Source: Datisca glomerata | Lineage: Eukaryota; Streptophyta; Magnoliopsida; Cucurbitales; Datiscaceae | Length of the DNA stretch: 64,000 nucleotides | Assembly (NCBI GenBank): GCA_003255025.1 | Contig: QANY01003844.1 | Coordinates: forward strand, 620,001-684,000 | Direction: 5' to 3' | In this document: in pieces, positions 11,763-23,414 of the stretch | Position numbering within the stretch: position 1 is the first letter of the stretch | Layout: every line of letters begins with the position of its first letter | The notes under the pieces: generated by a model | Told to the model about the DNA's origin: nothing | The model's database searches: none | What the model saw: the letters and a program-made list of their open reading frames with translations, nothing else | Made by a program: the position numbers and the translations under genes

Positions 11763-13940
11763 TCTCAAAACATGTGTTAGATATTTTAATATGAAATTAA
11801 TAATATTACATTTTTCTTATAATTGTTCTTTTAAATTATTGTTGAATAATTTATATATAAATATCTAAAAATTTCATATTCATTAATAACACTATGATCT
11901 TGTTTAAGTACTAGAGGCTTAAGATCATACGTAATGAATAACATAGTTCACACATATTAAAGTATTGAATCTTTAATGAATGGTTGCTAGTACGGTTCAC
12001 TAAACATTATGAATGCATGTGAACTAGATCCAGATCATTTATATGGATAGATATCTTAGTGAAGGTACTTCATATAATCAAATTATATAGGACATGACCG
12101 ATGTGTATTAATATCTTTATTAACTTGTCGTTTATCATAAAGATTTAAGGCACATCAAAACTGATGATCATATAAAGATCAGTCTGAATCTTGAGTAGTC
12201 ATGAACTCATATGCATGTCTACTGGATCTTTTGATTCACTCGTTACGGCTTGTTTATAAAACAGGCTAGATACTTTTGTTTTGGAGACTTAGTGACATGG
12301 ATGGTTGGAAACATGATCTTACAAGATTTGGAATCCAAGCTTTCCTAATGAATCATATATTGATTCCCTTAAATTTTAATTCTGGAACTGAATGGTTATT
12401 GAGCTCAAATTTATAATGCGATTATAAATTGATCATTCACTAGTGAATTAATGATACTTAAGGATCAAGACGTAATTAGAAGGGTAAAATAGTAATTTTG
12501 ACCAGCTCTAATTTACGAACCAATAATTTGAGGACAAAACTACATGAAGTGATTATATCAATGGGCTACACAATAAGACTCTGTATATATTCTGTAATTA
12601 CTAAGACTGCAATTTTCAATTTATAATAGAGTAATAATGGAATTAATAAATAAAATTATTTAATTAAAGAGTTAATTAATAATCTAGTTTATTGGCGCTT
12701 AGAATTATGAGTCCATGGTCTCCAAGTCACCTCTGTACTACACAATCTAGTGTGTAAATATTTCAAAACATGAGAAAATGACTAACTTGCTATATGAATT
12801 AAATTTCTGGGGTACATATATAATAATGAGATAATTACATGTAATTTATTAATTAGGAAATAAATAATAAAATTATTTAATGTAATTTCCAGAAATTATA
12901 ATTAAATTAATTTTATCGATTAATTTTGTGTGATCCGTAAGTGAGACAAAATATTTGATTTATAAAATTAAATAATATTAAATCATTATGAGATATTGAT
13001 TTGATTTGATTTATATAATCTGTTAATTAACAGATAAGATAATTGATTGGAAGATCATATAAGTTAATTTTGAATTAACTGATATCTTAATATTTATCTG
13101 ATTAAAATAAATAATAAATTTAGAAAACTGTCATGTGGCATATTAGACTACCACATGTCAATCACTGATTTTGAATCAGAGATTGACATGGACTACTGTA
13201 GTGCCACAAGGCACTACAGTGGACATGTGGCACATTGTAGTGCCTCATGACACTACGACAGTGCCGTGAGTCATCAGTATCGTGAGACATTGTGCCTCTT
13301 CACGGCACACTGTAGTGCCGTGTGACATTGTAATATTGCTCAATTGTAGTCCAGTACAATGGCACATTTATAATTAATTTATTAATTTATGTAAATCACT
13401 ATAATTATCTAATGAGCCTTGACCTAGAAGATATATATTGATATTATTTTATTGGCATTAGTGATGCAACTGCAATCAGTGTGCAATTATGTGATTAAAT
13501 GTTAATCAAAAAGCTCTGTGAGTTTTCCTACTTTCCTCAGAGTTTTGTGTCACAATAGTCCCTCTCTAAAATCTCTAGATATCATATGTTGAGTACATTT
13601 AGAGATAAAAAAGTTTTTTGATTTATTCTCTATGCCGACACACATCCTAGTGTATTTGAGAATTGGCTTGGAAGATTTTAGTGTGGATCTCGCAGTCTGT
13701 TGTTCATGAGATTATAAGTTTATTATTTGCAAGGATGCTTGATAGACTATAAGAGATATAATTCATATCTTTTTATGTCCTAGATTTAATGCATAGATAT
13801 ATAATGGATCAAATCCGGAAAAGTGTCTTTCAATTATAAATTTTTCATCTTTAAGATCTACGACGATGAGATCGTTTATCGTTTTATAATTTTTTGAAAC
13901 ACCACCACGCCTTTCACCGCGCATCGCTGCGTATTCCAAT
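11763..13940 (+). repeat. Copia-2 5' LTR (first bases missing)
   Basis: It aligns to the 3' LTR from TCTCAAAACATGTGTT onward and ends near TATTCCA (13932-13938). It is followed by ATTGGTTTTA, a decayed form of the usual copia primer-binding start TTGGTATCAGAGC. The expected TG start is absent; the 20 bp before it repeat pieces of nearby Copia-1 sequence. No open frame belongs to this LTR. Confidence 0.8.
13154..13220. repeat. Two adjacent hairpins inside the Copia-2 LTR
   Basis: The first (13154-13190) pairs CATGTCAATC with GATTGACATG around a second pairing TGATT/AATCA, with one A-A mismatch. The second (13195-13220) is a perfect 11-bp inverted repeat, ACTGTAGTGCC against GGCACTACAGT, with a 4-base loop. 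More CACTGTAGTGCC-like pieces follow to about 13345. The 3' LTR keeps a degraded version at about 33150-33310. Confidence 0.7.
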
Positions 13941-15149
13941 AATTGGTTTTATAGAAGTCTTTATATATGTATACATTAAATGTTGTGTAGGTTTCTTACA
14001 TTATTGATTATATATGTTGATATGTATGAATCAATGGATGGTTATGTTTTTTTGGATGTGTGCATGATGATAATCGTTAATTTTATGGTGAATTTTAGGT
14101 TAGGCTTTGTTCTTTATTTTTATTTAGATCTTGTGTAAGCCAATTGGGGCGTAGGGATTTTTGTATTTTTATTTTAAATATTATGATGCAAAAATTTCGT
14201 ATGCAATAAGACGAAGAACGAAAAGAGAAATAAGAATTAAGAATTCTGGCACCGACACTGGCAAAGTGGTTGCCGGGATTGGCGTCGTCGGTTTTCCAGT
14301 GGTGAAATCATCGTCAAAAAATTTAACTGTCGTGGCGCCGGGAGGAACGCCGATGGTTGGACCGCCAGCGGAAATCATGGTGATTGCCAGGGTATATTTC
14401 GCAGATCACTAATACTGTGTTGCCATATCCATGTGATGCTTCGTCAAAACCTTAATCATATCCTTTATTTTTTAAATTTTAAATTTTGAAATTTTGAAAA
14501 TTTAAAAGGACAGTTATCCATTTTAATGTTTTTAAAATTAAAATTAATTAATTGATTGAGATTGACCCAAGATTGATGAGTCATCAAATTCTTTTTTAAC
14601 TAATCAAATTTAATTAATTTGAAGACATAATTAATGCGCTTATTTAATAAAGAAAAAATAGTTTATCCTAATTAAAATGATTTTGATCAACGCTTAAATA
14701 TTATGAAGATGGGCCTCTAGTGGAGAAAGAGCTATTTTGAAAATAGGTACTCCTATAGTCCTCTTTGTAATTATTTTTTTTGTTTTAAATATTAGAATTT
14801 AAAAATACTCAATAGTCAACCGGTTCATCATCCATTTATTTATTCATTTATTTTATTTATTTAAATAAATATTTATTTATTTGATTGATAACATGATCAT
14901 ACATTAGTTTATTACATGACATACATGAAATCCCACACAGTTTTATTTAATCGTTCATCTCATCCATAGAAACATGATTGATTAGGAGTGCTGTGCTCAT
15001 GTCAACAAAAGCATGAGGGATAGTCCGTTTAAGCTTTGGAAATAATTTTCTTATTTTGAACAATGTTTATTTTATTCCTAGTTTTTCAAAAAATTTGATT
15101 TCTTTATGGTAATCGTATGAAAAACTATTTGATATTTCTTTTATTAATA
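13941..15149 (+). other. Copia-2 leader region without recognisable gag
   Basis: From the LTR to the pre-integrase domain no gag, zinc knuckle or protease motif (DSGA or similar) is visible. A short frame at 14161-14412 begins in low-complexity sequence and then turns Gly/Val/Pro-rich; it has no known domain, and an antisense frame overlaps it. The GC-rich patch at about 14250-14400 stands out from its surroundings. The usual ~1.5 kb of copia gag-protease appears deleted or decayed. Confidence 0.5.
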
Positions 15150-16230
15150 ATCAGTTTATTATTTCGAAGAATGGATTCAATATTTTTCATGCAAAAGTTT
15201 TGAACATACTCTATATGCTTAAACCGACTGAACGTGCGTCAAATAATTTAAAATTATTTAAAGTAGTAAATTCTAAAAGTAACAAACGACAAAGACTTTT
15301 AGATGATGATGACACGTAACTATTGCATCTTAGGTTTGGACATATTAATCAAGATAGATTAAAGTGGTTAACAAAGCATGGTACTTTGAAAGAATTAAAA
15401 GTTTTAACTCTTTTAGTTTGTGAACCTTGTTTAGAGGGTAAAATGACCAAAAGACATTTCTCTAGAAAGGGTCAAAGAGCCAAAGAACCACTTGAGCTAG
15501 AACATACTGATGTATGTGGACCGATCAATGAACAAGCTAGAGGTGGGTATGAGTATTTCGTCACATTATTGATAATTACTCTAGATACGGTTATACTTAC
15601 CTAATGCATAGAAAGTCTGAAACTTTTGGAAAGTTTGAAGAATTCAAAGACGAAGCTGAAAAGCAATTAGGTAAATCTTTGAAAACACTTTGATTAGATC
15701 GAGGTGGTGAATACTTGGATTTAGAATTCAAGGATTACCTGTTGGAGTATGGCATTCTATCTCAACTCGCAGTACCTAGTACACCATAACAAAATGGTGT
15801 TTCAAAAAGGAGAAACCGAACCCTATTAGATACGGTTAGGTCGATATTAAGCTACTCATCACTACCACTCACATTTTGAGGATATGCACTTCAAACAACA
15901 ACCTATATTTTGAATGTAGTTCCTTCTAAGTCTGTAAATAAGAAACCTTTAAACTTTTGGAATGACTATAAACCTAGTTTTTGTCATTTTCGTATGTGGG
16001 GGTGTCCAGCTTCGTTCTTAGACCCAAGATTGAAAAGTTGGACTCAAGGTTTGAAGTATCTATATTTGGTGGCTCCGCTCCAGAAATAAGAGGTGGATGC
16101 TTTTATAGTCACAAGGATCAAAAGGCGTTTGTATCGATAAATGCCATTTTTCTTAAACACGGGTATATGGAAAACTATACATCTCGAAGAAAAGAAGTTC
16201 TAGAAGAATTAGCATCCAATGAGATCTGAC
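15150..16230 (+). pseudogene. Copia-2 pre-integrase and integrase
   Basis: The start is a GAG-pre-integrase region with ERASNNLKLFKVVN, then HLRFGHINQDRLKWL with its conserved histidines and C-x2-C (CEPCLEGKMTKRHF). Next is the integrase core: EHTDVCGPI (first Asp), LDRGGEYL (second Asp), and P.QNGVSKRRNRTLLD, where the usual VE is VSK, so the catalytic Glu is lost. It closes with MWGCPASFLDPR. At least three stops and two frame changes interrupt it (open pieces 15323-15604 and 15981-16229). Confidence 0.85.
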
Positions 16231-16289
16231 CACCTTCATCGTGAACTGATAAATGACAAACCACAGAAATCATTATTCCTGTTCAGGAA

Positions 16290-17440
16290 ACCGTGGTGCA
16301 ACATCATAGTGGGAGGGTTGTAAGACAACCTATTCACTATGAACTAGAGGCACATGTCCTAGTGTCTGACACTGATAAGGAAGATCCATTAATCTTTAAA
16401 GAGACGATGGAAGATCCTGAAAAGAAGAAATGGCAAGATGCCTTGAACTAATAATTGAAATCGATGTATTCCAATACTGTCTGGAAACTTGTAGATCCAC
16501 TTGAAGATATCACGCCCACTGGATGTAAATGTATCTTCAAGAAGAAAAGAGATGCATATGGGAAAGTAAAGACTTTCAAGGCAAGGCTAGTAGCAAAAGG
16601 TTGTACAAAAGGGAGTGAGTCGATTATGAAGAGACATTCTCTCATGTTGCCATGCTCAAATCCTTTCACATCCTTTTATCCATAACCAGTATTTTAGACT
16701 ATGAAATATGGTAAAATGATATCATAGCTTTTCTGAATGGCTCTCTTAAAGAAAGTATCTATATGATGCAACCAGAAGGATTCATGAAAAATAGGCAAGA
16801 TAAGAAAGTATGGAAGTTGCTTAAATCCATTAATGGATTGAAGCAAACATCTAGATCTTGAAATCTTACCTTTCATAAGATTATTAAATCGTATGGCTTT
16901 AAGTAAAATGTTGAAGAAAGATTGTTTTCATAAATACATCAAAGATAAAATAGTGGTTTTCTTAGTTCTTTATGTAGATGATATTTTACTCATTGGGAAT
17001 GATGTAGAAACTTTGTCAAAAGTAAAGAAGTAGTTAGCTTTAAAATTTTAAATGTAATATTTGAGAGAAACGAGCTATGTTCTAGGCATCCAAATCCTAA
17101 GGGATAGAAATAACAAATTATTGACACTTTCTCAGGTATCTTATATTGATAAGGTGCTGGAGAGATTCTCTATGATGAATTCTAAAAAAGGTCAACTACC
17201 AACCAGCCATAAAATTGTCCTTTTCAAGGAGTAATGTCCTAAGACACCTTAGGAGGAAGAGGATATGAGAAAGGTTCCATATGCTTCAGCTGTTGTCTCA
17301 TGTATACAATGTTGGTACGAGACCAGACATCATGTTATGCATTATGAATTATCAGCCATTACCAAGACACTTTCTACGAAGTCATTTGTGGGTCATGTGT
17401 GCAATATGAGATTGAAAGAGATGTCACATTTGCTTTAGGT
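16290..17440 (+). pseudogene. Copia-2 reverse transcriptase, fused by deletion to the RNase H tail
   Basis: RT landmarks in order: KKKWQDALN, MYSNTVWKLVDP, GCKCIFKKKRDAYGKV, FKARLVAKG, YMMQPEGF, LYVDDILLIGND (catalytic aspartates at 16977-16982), and YVLGIQILRDR. After KVPYASAVVSCIQCWYETR, where a copia connection domain would continue for ~400 bp, the sequence jumps to TKTLSTKSFVGHVCNM, the very end of RNase H. The RNase H catalytic region is therefore absent. Several stops also break the RT. Confidence 0.85.
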
Positions 17441-17452
17441 CAAGTGGGAGAT
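17441..17452 (+). promoter_or_regulatory. Copia-2 polypurine tract
   Basis: AAGTGGGAGA directly before the TGTTGGGTG start of the 3' LTR. A purine run at this place primes plus-strand DNA synthesis in LTR elements. Confidence 0.6.
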
Positions 17453-18376
17453 TGTTGGGTGTAGTGTCCTCAAAGCATGTGTTTAGACATTTTTAATATG
17501 AAATTAATGAAATTACATTTTTCTTACAATTGTTCTTTTGAATTATTATAGAATAATTTATATATAACTATTTGAAAATTACATGTTCATTATTGACTCT
17601 ATGATCTTGTATAGGTACGACATGATTAAGATTATAGATAATGAATAAAATAGTCCATAACATATTAAAGTATGGAATTTTTAATGAATGATTGCTAGTA
17701 CAGTTCACTAAGTATTATAAATGCATGTGATCTATATCCATATCATTGATATGGATAGACATCTTAGTGAAAGTACTTTATATAATTAGATTATATAGGA
17801 CAAGATCGATGTGAATTAATATATTTATTAACTTACCGTTTATCTTTAATACACATCAAAACTGATGATCATATGTAGATCAGTCTGAATCCTGAGTAGT
17901 CATGAACTCCTATGTATGTCTACTGTATATTTCGAATCACTCGTAAGGTTTACTTGTAAAACAGGCTAGTGAGTTTTGTTTTGGAGATTTAGTGACATGA
18001 ATGGTTGGGAACATGATCTTACAAGATTTAGAATTCAAGCTTTCCTAACGGATTGCATGTTGTATCTCCTAAGTGTCAATTCAAGAATTGAATGCTTATT
18101 GAGCTCAAATTTGTATAATACGATTATAAATTGACCATTCACTAGTGAAAATAATGGTACATAAAGATCAAGAGGTAATTAGAAGGGTAAAATTGTAATT
18201 TTGACCAGCTCTAATTTACGAACCAATTTTTGGAGGACAGAACTACATAAAGTGATTATATTAATGGATTACACGAGAATAATCTGTAAATATATTTTGT
18301 AGTTACTAAGAGTGCAATTCCATATTTATAGTGGAGTCATAATAGAATTAATAAATATGATTATTTAATTAAAGAG
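17453..18376 (+). repeat. Copia-2 3' LTR, left piece
   Basis: Begins TGTTGGGTGTAGTG and follows the 5' LTR closely down to TTATTTAATTAAAGAG, where the gypsy LTR TGTAGATACTG interrupts it. The matching interruption point in the 5' LTR is at about 12670. Confidence 0.85.
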
Positions 18377-20443
18377 TGTAGATACTGTATTTTGTCCGGC
18401 CTAATACTTTAAAAATATGTATTTTTCTCATATACTAGTTTAAGACTATGTATATGATTTGTAAAATAGCTCATAGACTAAAAATGAGAAAAGAATTGTC
18501 CAAGGACTAAAAAAATAAAAATAGAGCAAATGGACTAAAAATAAAAATTGAAGTCCTAAGTTTTTCTATAAATAGAGGAGAGGTCTTTACTTGAAATGAG
18601 GATTGGAGAGGGAGAAAGAGAGAAGATTTTAGAGAGATAAAGAGAGGTCTTGAGAAATAGGTGAGTCTTTTTAAAAGAGAGAGAAAGAGAATCTTCATTT
18701 ATATGCATCGTTCATCTTCTCCTATTCTTTTTCTTAAAGTACTTTAAATTTCTTGCACAAGCTTACAATATATCATGTTCATTATTCTTCATCATCTCTC
18801 TTCTCGACACTCATGTAGTTGATAATTTTTTGTTTCCTTTTTCATACATAAGTTGTTTGTTCCTTTTTTATCATTTCTCTCACTCTTAATCTTAAGTTTT
18901 ATTTTCATGCATTGTTGATTTCCCTATAAGTTTGATAATGAGATGTCTTTGTCATCAACTCAATCAATGAGGATGAGGATAAAACTTTTGAAGGGTATAA
19001 AATTAACTCAATGTGAATCAACCCTTTAATGGATTGAAAGTGTACATTTAATGAAAAGTTCCCATATGATAATTTCTCATACAATAAATGCATAGAATAG
19101 AGAGTAAAACATCTATACAAGATTATGCAAATATTTAAACTTTGAAATTTTTATGTTCTTACAAGTCTTTTCTATTTTTTTTAATTATGTTCATCATTTT
19201 TGTGACACTTGTTTGAACTAGTTATCATCCATAAAGGAAGAAAGGAAAAATGGTAATTGGTGAACTAAGTAGTCCAAAATAAAAAGGGTATATTTATATC
19301 ACAAACAAAAAATTTTCTATTTTGAAAGTTTTGTTGATTTTTCTTTAGTGGAACTTGTTTGAACTAATTACTATCCATGATCATTCCTTTGCTATTTGAT
19401 TAGCAATGAGGGAAGAAATGAAAAATGATAATTAGAAGACTATGTAGTCAAAAATTGTATGTTTATGTCAATTATGTATGAAATTAGATATTTTTCATAG
19501 ATAAATTTATTTACAGATAACAAATTTATTATTAATTTATTTATGAGATAATTATATATACACACATATATAGTATATATATTCATTAAAAATGAAATTA
19601 AAAAAAAAGAGGGTGACATCACCCTCTGTAGTTTTTGTTCTCTTTTTTGGTCTTTTTTATGTGTTTTTTTATTTCTTTTTCTATTTTCTTCTATTTTTAG
19701 ATATTTTTGTTCGTATTAATTATATATATATATCTTTTTACTTGTTTCACATATTATTTCCTTATTTTCACCCTACATATTCTTTTTAAATTATCATACA
19801 TTTTTATCATCTCTAACATTTCTTTTCATTATTCTTTCTTTTTCTTTATAGTTGTTATCTCTTCTTATTTATTTATGTGTTATTGTCATATTATCATGAT
19901 TGTAATGTGATTATTTTTTCATTCTTTTATCATCAAAATTAGTGTTCATAAATTAAAACCATAACAATTAGATTTAAATTTTGTTAATTTCATTATTTAG
20001 TTTTCACTAAAAAAATCTGATGACGGACTTTGAAATTTTTGGAATACCAAATTTCTCGAGAGTAACTCCAATAATGCTTTGATTTTAAAAAAATACATAA
20101 AAAACAAAACAAAATTTTTCAATGCTCTTTGTACCACCATTAAAGGTAATTTATTTTATTCATTTTTATGATGAAAAATGTACCAAATGAGACATTCAAA
20201 AATAAATTTCTTTAATGGTGTTTCAAAATATAATTTGGATAGCACTTGATTAAATTTAAGTAACCATTTTAACCTTCCCCATACACAAATGACTCCTGAA
20301 CCATCTGTGAGTTTTCGTAGACTAAAATTTTTCTTTTAAAATTGTGTGACCAATCACACACTAAAATGATTGGTGGCGACTCCAAATTTCTTTTGTCCAC
20401 AAATAATTTTTCAATCGCTAGTCCGCGTCACATGCCTGCTACA
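18377..20443 (+). repeat. Ogre-type 5' LTR
   Basis: Starts TGTAGATACTGTATTTTGTC and ends ...GCCTGCTACA just before the primer-binding site. It matches 31273-32697 over most of its length, but carries about 240 bp (roughly 19560-19795, AT- and T-rich) that the 3' copy lacks. Low-complexity T-rich sequence explains the short open frames inside it. Confidence 0.85.
18566..18575 (+). promoter_or_regulatory. TATA box of the Ogre-type LTR
   Basis: CTATAAATAG, followed by a GA-rich leader. The same site is CTATAAACAG in the 3' LTR (31461-31470) and CTATAAATAG in the minus-strand fragment near 46650, so it is conserved among three copies. Promoter function is inferred from position and conservation. 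Confidence 0.6.
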
Positions 20444-20445
20444 GC

Positions 20446-20465
20446 TTGACGACTCCACTGGAGAC
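20446..20465 (+). promoter_or_regulatory. Primer-binding site
   Basis: TTGACGACTCCACTGGAGAC lies 2 bp after the LTR. It differs by two G-to-A changes from the TTGGCGACTCCACTGGGGA site usual in Ogre-like elements, which I recall as complementary to a tRNA-Arg 3' end. The changes fit decay by cytosine deamination. Confidence 0.7.
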
Positions 20466-21204
20466 GCAATTGGTCTAACCATTTTTAGATCGAAAAAAGT
20501 CAAGCCAAAATTTTATCATATGTTAATCATTTTTGTGTGGTTCTTTGTTTGTTTATTTGATTTATTATTTTTCTTATTCGTGTTTGTACTTGTAATTTCT
20601 AATTTCACACACTTACACTAGCCATGTACCAGAGCTTTCCATTTAGGATTAGTGAGAATGAGTAGTGAAATTATTTCGTGGAACTGCAGTTCCCGTGCAT
20701 GCTCATGAAAGTTCTCACTCAGGTCGACCCTTTTGAGATACCGTTCATGGGCTCCTAATACTCCGTTTGGATAATAGGGCAGACAACCTGAGAGCTTATT
20801 AAGAGATTTGAGAGCCCAACCATACATTCATTTTGTTCTTCGAGCCCATATAATGACCAATGTTTGATAGAAATAAAAATTCTGCTAAAATATGGTATCA
20901 TGATTAATTTTGTTCATGTCTATATGTCCTACGCACTTTAAACATTTCTTTTCTTCTCTATTGTTACACTTCTAACTTCATCTTTCTTTGTGCATACATG
21001 CATCATGCTGCGTAATAGGAATTGCAAAAAAGTATTCAATTCATTCATATTTTAGAGACCATGACTTCCACTCCGAGTATGATAAAAGATCAAGTTACAG
21101 TAGTCCATTGGTCAAAGGAAACGCAGAAAAGAAAATGAGATTGTCTGAAAAGGGAGGATGTTGTTCTTCTACCATCAATCACTAAGATAGAGTTCTCACA
21201 CACT
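20466..21204 (+). other. Ogre-type leader, no gene recognised
   Basis: Untranslated leader between the primer-binding site and the extra ORF. The short open frame at 20988-21185 precedes the DUF7745-like part and may be its decayed N-terminus; no domain is visible. Confidence 0.45.
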
Positions 21205-22230
21205 AACTTGGGGAGGTTAAAGAAGATATGAGAGGATTTTCCACCAAAGAAAAAAAAATTTATTTGTCGGCAAATATGGTCACATCACTTATCTTCTGTA
21301 TATTGCAGTGAACGCTCCTATTCTTGAGACTTTAATTCATTTTTGGACCCTCTATATAAATGTTTCACCTTTAGAACAATTGATCTTACTCCTATAATTG
21401 AAGAATATCAAGCTCTACTGAATGTCCCACTGCAAGACATGGATAATGTTTATAATTACGACAAAAAGCTCACATTGAAGAGAGATTTATCCAAGCTCTT
21501 GGGCACCATTTATGCATATGAGATTGAGAAAAGGTTGAAAGTTAAGGGGGGAATGAGTGTGTGCCACTGGATTATCTCTTAGAGCTCACCCAAAATGTCT
21601 TGAATGAAGCTAAGGGTATGGCTCTTTACGCTCTGTGTATTTATGGCACCGTGTTGTTTCCAAATATTCAAGGTTATGTGGATGATAAAGTGATAAAAAT
21701 GTTCCTGCAAGTTGGACATTGTGTTAACCATGTTATCTCAATTCTCGCTGAGACTTTTCATTCCTTAAATCACATCCGAGTGTTTGGAAAAAGGGAAGCT
21801 CATCGGCTCTCTATCTCTTTTGTATATTTCTATTCTTATCCATCTAAGATGTCCACCAGATTTCAAATGTCTTCAAGTTAAGTTTTCAAGTCCATGAATG
21901 AAGATGAGAATTGTCATTGCAGAATTTGGAATGGCCAAATGGAATCCGTAGTTTCCCACCAAAGGGGTGTGGCTGTCAATCCTATCAAAGTTAAAAGATG
22001 GGGATGTCATCTAGAAAGACTATTGGATGCTATCGATATCGATGATCTATAGATGTGGTGACTTTCAATGAGTCATGTTGCCAAGACCATGTGATTGTAC
22101 TAGTTATGCCCTATTAATAGTGCTCTGTAAATTATACAAGAGACAATTTGTCTCTACCCCACACACATTGATGGATATTGAGATCAGTTATGATTCTCAA
22201 GATATTGAACAAAAAATGTAGTAGCTAATT
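21205..22230 (+). pseudogene. Extra upstream ORF of Ogre/Tat type (DUF7745-like)
   Basis: Reading through frame breaks: HFWDPLYKC.TF then IEEYQALLNVPLQDMD and RDLSKLLGTIY (about 21300-21560). After a frameshift comes LCIYGTVLFPNIQGYVDD, followed by SILAETFHSLNHIR and GKREAHRL (about 21600-21800). This order is typical of the ORF that precedes gag in Ogre/Retand-like elements, whose function is unknown. At least two frameshifts lie within it (21540-21585 and after 21800). Confidence 0.75.
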
Positions 22231-22254
22231 GGAGCTTGGAAAATAACAAGAACG

Positions 22255-23060
22255 GTGCAAAATGAGGAGAACCGTATGAACTGCACAAAGGAGAATGAAG
22301 CGTGGCTTGAGAATAGAGGCAAAGTAACTATTGCCTTACCAGTTGATGGTTTACAATCATACAAGTTACCGGAAGCTCGTCAGAAGATTGTTAAAAAGGA
22401 GGAGCGGGATGAGTTATATGAGGAGCGTCAAAAGAATTTAACTCTCTTGAAAGAAAACAGACGTCTAACAATTGAGGCAAATTTTTTTGACAAACACAAG
22501 ATCGAAGCTAGAAATAACTCAGAGATTTGAGAAATATGATTAAGGATCAAGAATATCTGAAGTGAAAAAACTTAGAGTTGGGAACGGAGACTCGCAAACT
22601 GAACAACAAAATTGAAAGATGACATAGGACATTGATAATTTGCGAGGGGTAATCTATGAACAAGAGGATAAAATCATGAAACTAGAAAGGAAAAATAAGC
22701 TTGTACAAGAGATTTTAGAAGAGGTGAGTGGGACTGTCAATAAGAAGAATGCGTACATCGTTGATTTAGAAGAACAATATGACTCATTACGACGAATCAA
22801 CGATAACTTACAAGTTGATTTAGAAAATCAAAAAGTTAGGAAGAATGACTTGTCAAAGATAGTGACAAACTATTAAAAGTGATTGCGAGTCTTGACCACC
22901 AAGTTAGAGCTTATCAGAACGTGGCAGAGAAATTGGCAAGAAATAATGATAATTGCTGCAACAAAACCATGACTTGATTCGACAACGCTCTGGAATGGCT
23001 AAAAGGTGTGGCTATGAGAGCGAGCAATTTGGAAGAACAAGCATCATTTTTTAAAGAAAA
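22255..23060 (+). pseudogene. Coiled-coil C-terminal part of the extra ORF
   Basis: Two open pieces (22255-22530 and 22640-22876) are rich in Glu, Lys, Arg, Asn and Leu in heptad-like spacing (for example LLKENRRLTIEANF, RKNKLVQEILEEVS, LRRINDNLQVDLENQK). A long coiled coil ends the DUF7745-type ORF in related elements. Stops at 22528, 22561 and 22874 break it. Confidence 0.65.
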
Positions 23061-23414
23061 AAAAATTATTTTTCCCATCCATCCTAATGGGGAGAACTTG
23101 TCTAAGTTTTTGGAAAAAATCAGTAGATATTTGGGTCATTTTGGTCATTTCATATAAACTCATATTGCGGAGTAGTTTAGTTGACTTCTACCTACTCAAA
23201 TGTAGTGGATGGTTCTACTAATTGAATGGAATTTAGTACTTTCGGACTTTCATTTTGCGCAGTATCATTTCTCATGCATATATTTACTTTCATTATTATT
23301 ATTATTATTATTTATTCTTTTTCATTAGCAAAATCTACATTCTCATTGTTTTATCATTCTTTTTATTGAGAAAATTTTTCAAAGATAGCCGGTCAACTCT
23401 GACATCCCTATCGA
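23061..23414 (+). other. Spacer between extra ORF and gag, with ATT microsatellite
   Basis: AT-rich spacer with a perfect (ATT)n run at about 23291-23312. In Ogre elements the extra ORF and gag are separated by a spacer; no coding signal seen here. Confidence 0.5.

Noticed and set aside
19592..19910. Phe/Tyr-rich frames resembling membrane proteins
   Set aside because: T-rich low-complexity part of an LTR, without conservation in the 3' copy.
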